Origin: Halobacillus campisalis
GTDB lineage: Bacteria; Bacillota; Bacilli; Bacillales; Halobacillaceae
Assembly (NCBI RefSeq): GCF_030345335.1
Contig: NZ_JAPVRC010000001.1
Coordinates: 496,001 to 560,000 of the forward strand
Direction of reading: 5' to 3'
DNA length: 64,000 nt
Positions 54,671-63,584 of this stretch are shown here, piece by piece. The notes under the pieces are model-generated. The model ran no database searches and was not told the origin of the DNA. It worked only from the letters and a program-made list of their open reading frames with translations. Position numbers and translations under genes: made by a program. Positions within the stretch are counted from its first letter, which is position 1. Every line of letters begins with the position of its first letter.

Positions 54671-54701
54671 TAAAAAAACTACCATAAAGTATGGTAGTTT
54701 T
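54671..54701 (-). terminator. Terminator of yqgO
   Basis: 12-bp stem AAAACTACCATA / TATGGTAGTTTT with a 3-nt loop at the yqgO stop, then seven T on the minus strand. Confidence 0.85.
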
Positions 54702-54883
54702 CATGAATGGAACATTTGACCGAGAAATTTTTTTCTGATAAAAGGAACACGCATAACAGAACGCACAGCTATCTTCCTTGCTAAAGGAATAGATGAAAGC
54801 AGACGAAAGAGCCGGTATCGATAGCCATAACCTAGACCTACAACAGGAAGCAGAGACATGAACACTATAATACTCTTTTTCAT
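54701..54883 (-). CDS. yqgO: Small membrane protein, YqgO-like
   Basis: 60 aa: N-terminal hydrophobic helix (about 4-20, 'IIVFMSLLPVVGLGYGYRYR') followed by a basic amphipathic stretch with two 'RKI/IRKK' clusters. Strong GGAGGG 8 nt before the ATG and an immediate terminator show it is expressed. Position between gluP and yqgN matches yqgO; function unknown. Confidence 0.72.
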   Translation of the reverse strand: MKKSIIVFMSLLPVVGLGYGYRYRLFRLLSSIPLARKIAVRSVMRVPFIRKKFLGQMFHS

Positions 54884-54958
54884 TAAAGACCCTCCAAATG
54901 CGAATCATGTTCATGAATAGGCTTCACAATAATCACTTCATCTATTCAAAAGTAAACA

Positions 54959-55540
54959 TCATCCTTCATTTAAAGAACTATGTATATCGGTTAGACCATT
55001 TTCTGTAATCAAGTAATGGACAGGCACATCATAGGATTCTGTCGGTACTTCATCTACTAACTGTTTTTTTGCTAATATCGACAAAGACACTCCGTTATAG
55101 TCCTTCAAAAAACGATCATAGAACCCGCCGCCGTATCCGATTCTGAATCCTTTCCTATCATAAATCAAGCCCGGAACAATTACTAACTGGATATCGTCTT
55201 TACTGACAGGTACGGTCAACTCTGGCGAAGGTTCCTTCAGACCATAGTACACCGTTTCCAGCTGGGTAAAATCCTTAAGTTTATAAAAAGTCATCTTTTT
55301 CGTAATGGGATCACACTTAGGAACAACCGGCTGTTTCCCAGTGCTCCAGGCTTCTTCAATAATTGTATAAGTATCCCATTCGTGTGAAAACGAAACGGTG
55401 AGAGCGACAGTTTCAGCTTCCGCCCATTGTTTACTTTGAAGAAGTTCTTCATGTAAACGGCTTTCTATAGACTGTTTCTCATGTTGATCCATAGCTTTTA
55501 ATAACAGCTTTCCTTTTTCTCTTAACAGCTTTTTCTCCAT
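54959..55540 (-). CDS. yqgN: 5-formyltetrahydrofolate cyclo-ligase (YqgN)
   Basis: Converts 5-formyl-THF to 5,10-methenyl-THF with ATP. 193 aa from the ATG at 55540 (GGAGG 8 nt upstream). N-terminal 'EKKLLREKGKLLLKAM', 'VIVPGLIYDRKGFRIGYGGGFYDRFL' (about 128-153) is the family signature. Complements FolD and the glycine cleavage genes. Confidence 0.93.
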   Translation of the reverse strand: MEKKLLREKGKLLLKAMDQHEKQSIESRLHEELLQSKQWAEAETVALTVSFSHEWDTYTIIEEAWSTGKQPVVPKCDPITKKMTFYKLKDFTQLETVYYGLKEPSPELTVPVSKDDIQLVIVPGLIYDRKGFRIGYGGGFYDRFLKDYNGVSLSILAKKQLVDEVPTESYDVPVHYLITENGLTDIHSSLNEG

Positions 55541-55563
55541 AAACACAGCCTCCATATTTGTAT

Positions 55564-55594
55564 AAAAAAAACAGCAGGAGTAAAATCCCGCTGT
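55564..55594 (-). terminator. Terminator of rpmG
   Basis: Hairpin with arms ACAGCAGGAG / ATCCCGCTGT (55571-55594, one internal mismatch) and seven T on the minus strand, immediately after the rpmG stop. Confidence 0.8.
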
Positions 55595-55744
55595 TTATTT
55601 AGTCTCGCGATGAAGCGTATGCTTTGCTAAGCGTGGGCTATATTTCTTAAGCTCAATACGCTCTGGGTTAGTACGCTTATTTTTTGTAGTAATATAATTA
55701 CGATCACCAGTTTCAGTGCAAGCAAGTGTAACGTTTACACGCAT
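55595..55744 (-). CDS. rpmG: Ribosomal protein L33, zinc-free form
   Basis: 49 aa starting [17 protein letters not shown] and ending KHTLHRETK, standard L33 length. The CxxC pairs of zinc-binding L33 are lost: 'CTEC' reads CTET and the second pair reads 'YSPR', so only one Cys remains. That makes it a C-minus, zinc-independent type at the rpmGA locus. SD GGAGGG precedes the ATG. I see no clear Zur box upstream. Confidence 0.93.
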   Translation of the reverse strand: MRVNVTLACTETGDRNYITTKNKRTNPERIELKKYSPRLAKHTLHRETK

Positions 55745-55912
55745 GGTTTATCCCTCCAAATCATGATTCATTTCACTGTCTTTATCCACATAATCAGACT
55801 TTATAATCTTATCAAAACTCTGCGCTGCTTTCAAGTATGTAAATCAAATAGAAGAAAATAACGTAGAATACGTCAAAGTATTATATTATAAATGGATGTG
55901 AGAAAGTACAAA

Positions 55913-56086
55913 ATGATAACAGCTATAACATCTTTATCGTATATTGGAATTGTCCTCTTTATATTATTTGCGACCGTATAAATGGTTTGGAAGATCAAGT
56001 GGAACATAAAAGATAAATATCAAGTAAAGAAAAAGCTGAACGTCTTCGAAGAAGAATTATTATCCGGAAACCTAACTAAAGCCTAA
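55913..56086 (+). pseudogene. Small one-helix membrane protein with an in-frame stop
   Basis: Frame reads MITAITSLSYIGIVLFILF-ATV, then TAA (55979-55981), then continues in the same frame with ATG and MVWKIKWNIKDKYQVKKKL and FEEELLSGNLTKA to a second TAA. Together they look like one 57-codon gene: a membrane helix followed by a basic tail. An earlier ATG (55892) is also in frame. The ribosome-binding site is weak. A nonsense mutation is the simplest reading; two tiny coupled genes are possible. Confidence 0.45.
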
Positions 56087-56509
56087 CCGGCAAAACAGCA
56101 TCGTCAAACTCCTTCTTTGACCCAGAGGATTCAAAGCATGTATCAATGTAGTTATTCTGTGGAAAGGATTGCTAGAGACACCCATTAAGCGAAGCAGAAG
56201 TAGAATATTCCTTACAACAGCGCAGCAAGGGTATGAAGCAGCCCCTGCTCTTTTTTCATTGGCCTGCTTTTAAGCACGGCAATTATAGGCGTATTTTATA
56301 GGTTGGAGCCGGCACAGGAAGTTGAATGAAGCCAGGAAGGCTGTTTAAACATCCTTTCCTGGCTTTTATAATACCAACGTTCATATCACCGTTGTTTCCC
56401 TGCCCCCCTACATTTTAATCAGCAGCGAAACCACAGCTGGGGATGGAGTGTTCAACTCATCTTTTTTAAACTTTTGTGCAATTTTCTTTCCAAAGAATGC
56501 TTTAAAATA
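56087..56509 (+). other. Gap between the broken small gene and phoU
   Basis: No gene seen. It contains a terminator-like hairpin AGCCAGGAA / TTCCTGGCT (56330-56338, 56356-56364) followed by TTT on the plus strand, so a plus-strand transcript may end there. Nothing else is identifiable. Confidence 0.4.
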
Positions 56510-56538
56510 GAAGGCACTGATTTGCAACCAGTGCCTTC
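56510..56538 (-). terminator. Terminator of the pst-phoU operon
   Basis: 10-bp stem GAAGGCACTG / CAGTGCCTTC just after the phoU stop, T-rich downstream on the minus strand. Confidence 0.75.
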
Positions 56539-56545
56539 CTAAAAA

Positions 56546-57205
56546 TTAATTATTCAAGTCAACGTTTTTACCTTTGACAAGGTATAAAACATGCTCACCT
56601 ATATTCGTTATATGATCAGCAAATCTTTCTATATAACGTGCCGTATAGGCCATTTGCATAATATGCTGGATCTGTTCAGGATTAATCGCCGTGCTCTCAA
56701 GCAATTGTTTGACAACTCCACCATACATTTCGTCAATTTCATCATCCAAAGTGGCCAGCTTTCTTGCAAGACTTATATCCTCATACTCGAAAGCTTTAAC
56801 CGCTAGATCAACCATATCCATAGCAAGAACCGCCATTTCTCTTAGTTGAGGATGAATATTAATGTCATGGTCTTCCCCAAGGTGAATCGCTGCTTTCACG
56901 ATATTTTTCGTATGATCAGCCATCCTCTCGAGATCAGACGATATTTTAATTGCCGCTATTAAACGTCTTAAATCAGTGGCGACAGGCTGCTGTTTGGCAA
57001 TCATTAAAATCGCTTCTTCATTGATCTCAATTTCTTTTTTATCAATCGCCTTGTCATCTTCAATAAGCTGTTTGGCCTGCTCGATATCCCCATTGTATAG
57101 AATGAAAATGGAACGGTGGAGCGCTTCTTTTACCTCTAATGACATTTCGTTAATATGGTTTTTTATTTTGTTTAACTCTTGTTCAAACTGTACTCTTATC
57201 GGCAT
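56546..57205 (-). CDS. phoU: Phosphate signalling protein PhoU
   Basis: Modulates Pst transport and the phosphate two-component system in many bacteria. 219 aa from the ATG at 57205 (AAAGGATG upstream), two three-helix bundles. Metal-binding motifs of the 'E-x3-D' type are visible in 'SSDLERMADHTKNI' and 'ARYIERFADHITNIGE'. 24 nt after pstB. B. subtilis has no PhoU and two pstB genes here, so this lineage differs. Confidence 0.95.
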   Translation of the reverse strand: MPIRVQFEQELNKIKNHINEMSLEVKEALHRSIFILYNGDIEQAKQLIEDDKAIDKKEIEINEEAILMIAKQQPVATDLRRLIAAIKISSDLERMADHTKNIVKAAIHLGEDHDINIHPQLREMAVLAMDMVDLAVKAFEYEDISLARKLATLDDEIDEMYGGVVKQLLESTAINPEQIQHIMQMAYTARYIERFADHITNIGEHVLYLVKGKNVDLNN

Positions 57206-57229
57206 TGCAAACATCCTTTCAAATAGAGA

Positions 57230-58078
57230 TTAACCGAAACGCCCTGTAATATAATCTTCTGTACGTTTATCATCAGGATTTTGGAACAGCTTATTAGTAT
57301 CCGCGTATTCAATAAGTTCTCCATTCAAAAAGAAAGCTGTGTTATCGGATATTCTGGCTGCCTGCTGCATGTTATGAGTAACAATGACAATGCTGTATTT
57401 TTTCTTCAGTTCCTGGACAAGCTCTTCTACTTTTAAAGTAGAGATCGGGTCCAATGCAGAAGTTGGTTCATCCATAAGAATGACATCCGGCTCTACTGCA
57501 AGCGCTCTTGCGATACAAACGCGCTGCTGCTGGCCGCCTGATAAGCTATAGGCATTTTCATTCAACCGATCCTTTAATTCATCCCAAATTGCGGCATCTT
57601 TTAAACTCTTTTCTACGATTTGATCTAAGATCGCTCTTTTCTTGATGCCGTGTACCCTCGGTCCATAAGCAACATTATCATAAACGGATTTTGGGAAGGG
57701 GTTAGGTTTTTGGAAAACCATCCCTACTTTTGTCCTTAAATATTCGACAGTCAGCTTATCTTTATAAATGTTTTGATCATTATATTTTATAGTACCGGAA
57801 GTTTTGACGCTCGGCACCATTTCAACCATTCTGTTCAATGCCTTCAAGTACGTAGACTTTCCACACCCGGAAGGTCCGATAATAGCTGTTACTTGATTCT
57901 GAGGTATTTGCATGCTGATTTCGTATAATGCCTGATTGGAGCCATACCATAAATTCAAATTTTCTACTTCGAAAACACTTTTCATTGGACCTTTGTTCAT
58001 TTCTTGCTGTCTTGCAGGACTTACTTTGATATTGCTTCCGCTCTCTGACGATTTTCTTTTCTCTTGTAGTTTACTCAT
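57230..58078 (-). CDS. pstB: Phosphate ABC transporter ATPase PstB
   Basis: Energises high-affinity phosphate import. 282 aa from the ATG at 58078 (GGGGAGGA upstream). Walker A '[16 protein letters not shown]', Q-loop '[11 protein letters not shown]', signature '[14 protein letters not shown]', Walker B '[13 protein letters not shown]', H-loop 'VTHNMQQA'. The N-terminal ~30 residues are a hydrophilic extension beyond the usual start. Confidence 0.96.
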   Translation of the reverse strand: MSKLQEKRKSSESGSNIKVSPARQQEMNKGPMKSVFEVENLNLWYGSNQALYEISMQIPQNQVTAIIGPSGCGKSTYLKALNRMVEMVPSVKTSGTIKYNDQNIYKDKLTVEYLRTKVGMVFQKPNPFPKSVYDNVAYGPRVHGIKKRAILDQIVEKSLKDAAIWDELKDRLNENAYSLSGGQQQRVCIARALAVEPDVILMDEPTSALDPISTLKVEELVQELKKKYSIVIVTHNMQQAARISDNTAFFLNGELIEYADTNKLFQNPDDKRTEDYITGRFG

Positions 58079-58101
58079 AGTGAAATCCTCCCCATCCAAG
58101 T

Positions 58102-58980
58102 TTAGAAACGTTTCTGAAATTTATTTCTTACTAATACTGCAATAGAGTTCATAATTAACAATATAGCCAGCAGCACAATGATACCTGCGCCTGCTACATA
58201 CTGCCATTCATCTTGCGGGCGAGCCGTCCAGTTGTATATTTGAATAGGCATGGCTGTATATTTCGAAAGTAATGAATCGGGTAGTGTATAGATGGCTGCA
58301 GCGGCCCCCACTATAATGAGTGGTGCTGTCTCTCCGATCGCACGGGATAACGCTATAATCGTTCCTGTAAGAATACCAGGAAGCGCTGCAGGTAGTGTAA
58401 CTCTGGCAATTGTTTGCCACTTTGTAGCACCCATTCCGTATGAGGCTTCTTTAACTTCATTCGGTACAGAACGCAGCGCTTCTTGTGAAGCAACAACAAT
58501 AATAGGCAGAATAAGGAGGGCCATGGTTAAGCCTCCAGCCAAGAGTCGATAACCTATACTGAACATGTACACAAAAAATGTTAATCCTAACAGACCATAA
58601 ACGATGGACGGTACACCCGCTAAATTTTGGATGTTAATACGGATGATATCTGCAATTTTGTTTTTTGGTGCATATTCCTCTAAATACAGAGAGGTGGCAA
58701 CACCTATAATAATAGAAACAACGGCTACGATGACCATCAGCCATATTGATCCTATTAAACCGGCCCATATTCCTGCATCTTCAAATGATGGAGAAGGCAG
58801 GCTGGTAATAAAGTCGAGACTTAGATAGCCTAATCCTTGAGTCAGTACACGGTAAAATAATAGAGCTAGTACGATAAGACCCACCAGGGTGGCCCCCAGG
58901 AAAAGAGTTCTCATCCCCTTATTAAGCCACACTCTATTATTCACTTTTTTTTGTAAGTTTCCAGCGTTCTTTTCAAACAT
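58102..58980 (-). CDS. pstA: Phosphate ABC transporter permease PstA
   Basis: 292 aa, six membrane helices, with the permease coupling loop '[29 protein letters not shown]' between about 197 and 225. '[17 protein letters not shown]' is also typical of PstA. It follows pstC with a one-base overlap (TAATG). Confidence 0.95.
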   Translation of the reverse strand: MFEKNAGNLQKKVNNRVWLNKGMRTLFLGATLVGLIVLALLFYRVLTQGLGYLSLDFITSLPSPSFEDAGIWAGLIGSIWLMVIVAVVSIIIGVATSLYLEEYAPKNKIADIIRINIQNLAGVPSIVYGLLGLTFFVYMFSIGYRLLAGGLTMALLILPIIVVASQEALRSVPNEVKEASYGMGATKWQTIARVTLPAALPGILTGTIIALSRAIGETAPLIIVGAAAAIYTLPDSLLSKYTAMPIQIYNWTARPQDEWQYVAGAGIIVLLAILLIMNSIAVLVRNKFQKRF

Positions 58981-59927
58981 TAATACTCCTCCCTAAACCT
59001 ATGCGAGATGTATTGAGCGATTAAATTCATGACTAAAGTCAGAATAAATAATGTCATCCCAACGGCATATAAACTATAATAGATGTCTGATCCGAAACTT
59101 GTATCTCCCGTAGCAGCCTGAACGATGAAAGCAGTCATCGACTGTACGGATTCTGTAGGATCCATTGTAAGGTTCGGAGTTGCGCCAGCTGCTATAGTCA
59201 CAATCATTGTTTCACCAATCGCCCTAGATACCGCTAAAACAATAGAAGCAACAATTCCAGAGAAAGCCGCAGGCAGTACTACTTTAATGACAACCTCTAG
59301 TTTAGTTGAGCCTAGACCGTACGCGCCTTCACGCAGCGAATTAGGAACAGCATTCATAGCATCTTCGGAAAGCGAGGCAATCATAGGGATAATCATTACT
59401 CCTACTACGATACCTGCGCTTAAAGCATTAAAGATACCTAGTCCAGGAATAAAGGATTGAAGTATAGGAGTTACAAAGGTCAAAGCGAAGTAACCGTAAA
59501 CGACGGTGGGAATGCCAGCCAAAACCTCTAAAATAGGTTTAATGACTCTTCTCACACGATCATCAGCATACTCACTCAAAAATATGGCAGACATAAGTCC
59601 AATAGGTACAGCTACTACTGCAGCCACCACTGTAATTAATAGAGTACCTCCTATAAGTGGAAGCACACCAAACTCACCTGACCACGGGCTCCATGAGCTA
59701 CCGGTATAAAATTCTACTAAAGAAGTATCGGAGAAAAAGCCAATCGATTCTCTTAATAGTGTAAAAACTATTCCAAATGTCGTTAAAATACTTACACTAG
59801 CACAAAGAAACAAAAAGACAGGAATAATTTTTTCTATGATGTTACCAGTCATTCTATTTTTTCGTTTATCTTCAATTAAAGTTTGGACATTTAACTCTTT
59901 TCCCTCATTATTCAAAAGTTGGTCCAT
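58980..59927 (-). CDS. pstC: Phosphate ABC transporter permease PstC
   Basis: 315 aa from the ATG at 59927 (AGAGGAG 8 nt upstream; an earlier in-frame start covers that site). Six membrane helices; 'AIFLSEYADDRVRRVIKPILE' and coupling loop 'SLREGAYGLGSTKLEVVIKVVLPAA' are typical. It lies 71 nt after pstS. Confidence 0.95.
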   Translation of the reverse strand: MDQLLNNEGKELNVQTLIEDKRKNRMTGNIIEKIIPVFLFLCASVSILTTFGIVFTLLRESIGFFSDTSLVEFYTGSSWSPWSGEFGVLPLIGGTLLITVVAAVVAVPIGLMSAIFLSEYADDRVRRVIKPILEVLAGIPTVVYGYFALTFVTPILQSFIPGLGIFNALSAGIVVGVMIIPMIASLSEDAMNAVPNSLREGAYGLGSTKLEVVIKVVLPAAFSGIVASIVLAVSRAIGETMIVTIAAGATPNLTMDPTESVQSMTAFIVQAATGDTSFGSDIYYSLYAVGMTLFILTLVMNLIAQYISHRFREEY

Positions 59928-59998
59928 GATTATACTCCTCTCATCCAAAAGGCAAAGTGAGGCCTCTTAGCGGCCCCACCTCCTTTTTGTTTTCAGAA

Positions 59999-60988
59999 TT
60001 ACTCTTCTATCCAGCCTTCTACTTCTTCAATCTGCTCTTGATACTGTTCTTCATTAAGTGAAACGTATCCTACTTGATCAGCTGCTTCACCAGCGTTTTC
60101 AAGAGTGAATTTTACAAAATCTGCAACTTGAGGCTTCTCTTTTAGAGAATCAAGGTTTACATATGTGAAAATCGGTCTTGATAGTGGAGCATAAGAACCA
60201 TCTTGAATAGTTTCCCCATCTGGCTTCACAGCACCATCTCCATTGTCAATGCCTAGCACTTTCAAAGTATCCTGGTTAGCTTCATAGTAAGCATAGCCGA
60301 AAAATCCAATAGCATTCGGGTTACCTTCGATTCCACGTACAAGTGTGTTATCGTCCTCAGACAGTGTTGTATTTTCTCCTTCTTTCATCGGTTCTTCTTC
60401 TAAGATTACTTCATTAAAGTAATCAAATGTACCGGAATCATGACCAGGAGAGAAAATCTCAATTTGTTCTTCTGGCCACTCAGGGTTAATATCTGACCAC
60501 ATTTGAACATCAGATGAGTCAAGGAAAATTTCTCTTAGCTGTTCAGTAGTCAACTCTTCAACAAAGTCATTTTGCTGACTAACTACAACAGATAGTCCAT
60601 CATAAGCAAGCTCTAATTCTTTTAATTCAATATCATTTTCTTCAGCGATCGCTTGCTCTTCTTCACTGATAGGACGAGAAGCATTACTTAAATCAATTTC
60701 CCCAACGGTAGATTTCTTGAATCCGCCACCAGATCCTGAACTGTTCAAAGCAGGCTCTGTTTCGGGGTGTTCTTGAGCATATTGTGCTGTAATTCCTTCC
60801 ATAATAGGGAATACAGTAGAAGAACCATCAATGGCAATCGGTCCAGATACCTCTTCGCCTTCTGAATTGCCTTCTGAATTACCTTCTTCACCGCTTGCAT
60901 CTTCCTCTTCAGATGATCCACATGCTGCAAGTACTCCGACTACTAAGATAAAAGCTAATAGTAGTGCTAATTGTTTTAAATTCTTCAT
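59999..60988 (-). CDS. pstS: Phosphate-binding lipoprotein PstS
   Basis: Extracellular phosphate receptor of the Pst system. 329 aa: signal peptide and lipobox 'VGVLAACGSS' (Cys23), an acidic Glu/Ser-rich linker to about 50, then the binding domain. Phosphate-contacting segments visible: 'AIDGSSTVFPI', 'NSSGSGGGFKKSTVGEIDLSNASRPI' (spread 82-108) and 'SPGHDSGTFDYF'. The acidic linker fits a halophile. First gene after the PhoP boxes. Confidence 0.96.
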   Translation of the reverse strand: MKNLKQLALLLAFILVVGVLAACGSSEEEDASGEEGNSEGNSEGEEVSGPIAIDGSSTVFPIMEGITAQYAQEHPETEPALNSSGSGGGFKKSTVGEIDLSNASRPISEEEQAIAEENDIELKELELAYDGLSVVVSQQNDFVEELTTEQLREIFLDSSDVQMWSDINPEWPEEQIEIFSPGHDSGTFDYFNEVILEEEPMKEGENTTLSEDDNTLVRGIEGNPNAIGFFGYAYYEANQDTLKVLGIDNGDGAVKPDGETIQDGSYAPLSRPIFTYVNLDSLKEKPQVADFVKFTLENAGEAADQVGYVSLNEEQYQEQIEEVEGWIEE

Positions 60989-61061
60989 TTTTCTCCCCCT
61001 AGTTCTCTAAGTGTTTGGATGATGGCTTGGCCAACTCACAATTTATATATTAAAGGGAGAG

Positions 61062-61100
61062 TTTTAAGGACATATGAAAGCAACGTAAAGGTTTTGTAAA
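61062..61100 (-). promoter_or_regulatory. Array of four PhoP half-sites before pstS
   Basis: Minus strand hexamers TTTACA (61095-61100), TTTACG (61084-61089), TTCATA (61073-61078), TTAAAA (61062-61067), each exactly 11 bp apart. PhoP~P binds TT(A/C/T)ACA repeats with this period. A -10-like TAATAT follows. The rest of the 340-base gap to pbpA shows only the pbpA terminator. Confidence 0.82.
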
Positions 61101-61310
61101 CCTAGTGATTTCTGTGTATAAAAAGCCCCAGCATCGACTTAATCAAGTGATTTCACAACTTCTTCGAACATTATCAAAGGCTTTTGAAGGGAAAAGAAGC
61201 TCCTAACTATCTATTCAAATAGCTATGTAAAATGTTGTTGTTTTTGTATAGCACTTACTCATACTGCCAAGGTAAAAGGAACAAACCCTTCTCTTAAAAA
61301 GAATAAAAAA

Positions 61311-61335
61311 AGAGCGATGCGCTATGCATCACTCT
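61311..61335 (-). terminator. Terminator of pbpA
   Basis: 10-bp stem AGAGCGATGC / GCATCACTCT (one wobble) with a 5-nt loop and T7 on the minus strand; overlaps the pbpA stop. Confidence 0.82.
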
Positions 61336-63494
61336 TCTTCATCTGACTGTTCTTCAGCAATTTCATCTTGCTCAGTCAATTCTTGATTTATTCCATTTTC
61401 ATCTCGTTCTTTTTTTAACTCGAAATAAGCATCCATGATACGCCTGCCTATATCTCCATTGATGCTAGTGTTAGCATTTTCTCCTGTGTTAGGAGCAATC
61501 ACAGAGAAAGCTACTTCGGGATCATCGTATGGTGCGTAGCCTACAAGCGTAAGGTTCAAAGTTTCTTCTGTTACTGGAGCACCTTTAGAATCTCTTACTA
61601 TCTCTCCATTTTCATCTCTTTCAACAGCTGTTGATTGAGCTGTCCCTGTTTTTCCAGCCGCCTCGTAATCAGCGCCGCTGAAATAACCGCTCGCTGTTCC
61701 GCCTGGAAGAAAAACATCTCGGAACGCTTCTTGCACTCGATTGATATCTTCTTTATCCATTGTAATTTTGTTCATTACTTCAGTGTCATTTTTATTATAC
61801 AGCGGACCTAATCCCTGTTCATCATAGCTAGGATTGTGAACCTCTTTAACGAATTTAGGACGTACTCTCTTTCCGCCGTTAGCAATTGTTGAAACATACT
61901 GATTCATCTGCATAGCCGTATAATTTCCATATTGACCGATCGTGTAATACAAAACATTACCAGGACTAGGGTTATCCGTACCTCTAAACCCGACAGCTTC
62001 ATAAGGAAAGTCAATCCCAGTTTCTACGCCAAGTCCGAATTGGTTGAAATGGTATACTAATCTTTCCAATGTATCATCTTTTAATTGCAAAGATTGTCCT
62101 TCTTGATAGTTTCCTTCACCCATCCATATTGCAATATACGCCATATATATATTGGAAGACTTTTGCAGCGCTTGACGGTAATTTACAGTTCCAATACTAG
62201 AGGTATAAGAACTGAATTCAGGTGTTCCAGAGATTTTTATTGGTCGGTCATTCACTACTGTTGAAGGAGTTATTACACCTTCTTCAAGACCGGTCAGCAC
62301 GGTTGCCCCTTTAACTGTTGAACCGGGTTCGTAAGCATTATAGACCGCCTGATAGCCTGCATCGGAAACCTTTTCCTCTCCACTTTCTCTATTTCGGTTA
62401 TACTGTTTTCCAGAGACCGCCAGTACCTCTCCGTTATTTGGATCCGACATGACCACAATGGCGTTTTGCATGTGTCTGTTCGCCTGAGGTTCAGACTCTA
62501 TGGCTTTAATTAATTCATCTTCAACAATATCATCTACTTTTTCCTGCAGCTCGATATCTAAAGAAAGCATAAGATCTTTCCCTCGGGAACCTTCTCTTAC
62601 AACTTCCGTGTCGATGACATTGTTATCGCTATCCGTTGTATACTGCACTTTTTCTTTTGTACCTCGCAAAACGTCTTCATACTGTTGTTCTAACCCACTC
62701 GTGCCTACCCGGTCATTTCGACTGTAATCCAAAGACATGTAATATTCTTCTTCGTCACGAGGGATACCTTGATCACTTGTTGTGATCGATCCTACAAAGC
62801 TTCTGAAAGTATCATCATAAGGAAAGTCTCTGTCCCAATCTGACGTTACATTAATTCCAGGCAGTTCGGATAAATGCTCGGCGACAGTAGAATATTCTTC
62901 TTGAGAAATTTCAGCGTTTTTTACTACATGCGGAGATAACGTATACGCTTGATCTAATTCTTTTTTAATTGCGATGATTTCCTTCGTTTCGTCGTCCATT
63001 CCTTCAATTTCTTCTTCTTTTATGCTGTCCAATTGAGCCTGATAGACTTCCCCATTGTCTAAATCCGTGGTTTCTTCTTCAGATAACCGTCCTGTGACTT
63101 CTTCTTCGTTTTTCAGGAAAAAGTATTCCTTTAAATCACGTTCTGTCAATTGATCCTCGAATTCCATATCGATGTATTGGGCCAATGTTTCAGCAAGTTC
63201 CATCCGGTCTTCAGGCTGTACCCCTTTTGGAGGTGTATATGTAATAGAATGTAACGGAATGTTATTGACGAGCACCCGTCCATAACGGTCATACATTTCT
63301 CCTCTAGGTACAGGGATGGTGGTCGTTGTATTTTCCGTCCGATCTATCTTCTCCTGGGCAGATTCCCCTGTTAAAATTTGCACGACACCCAATTGCAGAA
63401 TGAGGCCGGCAAACAATAAAAAAACGATAAAAAAGATTATGTTCAACCTTAAAGGCAGGTGTGATTTTTTTCTATAGCTTTTCTTCTTCCCCAT
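61329..63494 (-). CDS. pbpA: Class B penicillin-binding protein 2A
   Basis: Elongation-type transpeptidase for cell-wall synthesis. 721 aa from the ATG at 63494 (AAGGGAGAGG upstream), B. subtilis PbpA 716. N-terminal membrane helix (about 18-40), dimerisation domain, then the transpeptidase domain with S-x-x-K in 'EPGSTVKGATVLTG' (about 405), S-x-N in 'QKSSNIYMAYI' and K-T-G in 'AAGKTGTAQSTAV'. The tail is very acidic (EELTEQDEIAEEQ...). Followed by the pst operon as in B. subtilis. Confidence 0.94.
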   Translation of the reverse strand: MGKKKSYRKKSHLPLRLNIIFFIVFLLFAGLILQLGVVQILTGESAQEKIDRTENTTTTIPVPRGEMYDRYGRVLVNNIPLHSITYTPPKGVQPEDRMELAETLAQYIDMEFEDQLTERDLKEYFFLKNEEEVTGRLSEEETTDLDNGEVYQAQLDSIKEEEIEGMDDETKEIIAIKKELDQAYTLSPHVVKNAEISQEEYSTVAEHLSELPGINVTSDWDRDFPYDDTFRSFVGSITTSDQGIPRDEEEYYMSLDYSRNDRVGTSGLEQQYEDVLRGTKEKVQYTTDSDNNVIDTEVVREGSRGKDLMLSLDIELQEKVDDIVEDELIKAIESEPQANRHMQNAIVVMSDPNNGEVLAVSGKQYNRNRESGEEKVSDAGYQAVYNAYEPGSTVKGATVLTGLEEGVITPSTVVNDRPIKISGTPEFSSYTSSIGTVNYRQALQKSSNIYMAYIAIWMGEGNYQEGQSLQLKDDTLERLVYHFNQFGLGVETGIDFPYEAVGFRGTDNPSPGNVLYYTIGQYGNYTAMQMNQYVSTIANGGKRVRPKFVKEVHNPSYDEQGLGPLYNKNDTEVMNKITMDKEDINRVQEAFRDVFLPGGTASGYFSGADYEAAGKTGTAQSTAVERDENGEIVRDSKGAPVTEETLNLTLVGYAPYDDPEVAFSVIAPNTGENANTSINGDIGRRIMDAYFELKKERDENGINQELTEQDEIAEEQSDEEE

Positions 63495-63584
63495 GGGTTC
63501 CTCTCCCTTGTTACGTGAGTTTCCATGATATAGTATACCATCTTTCAATGGCTGAAAGACAGGAGAAAAGAATATCAAAATTGA

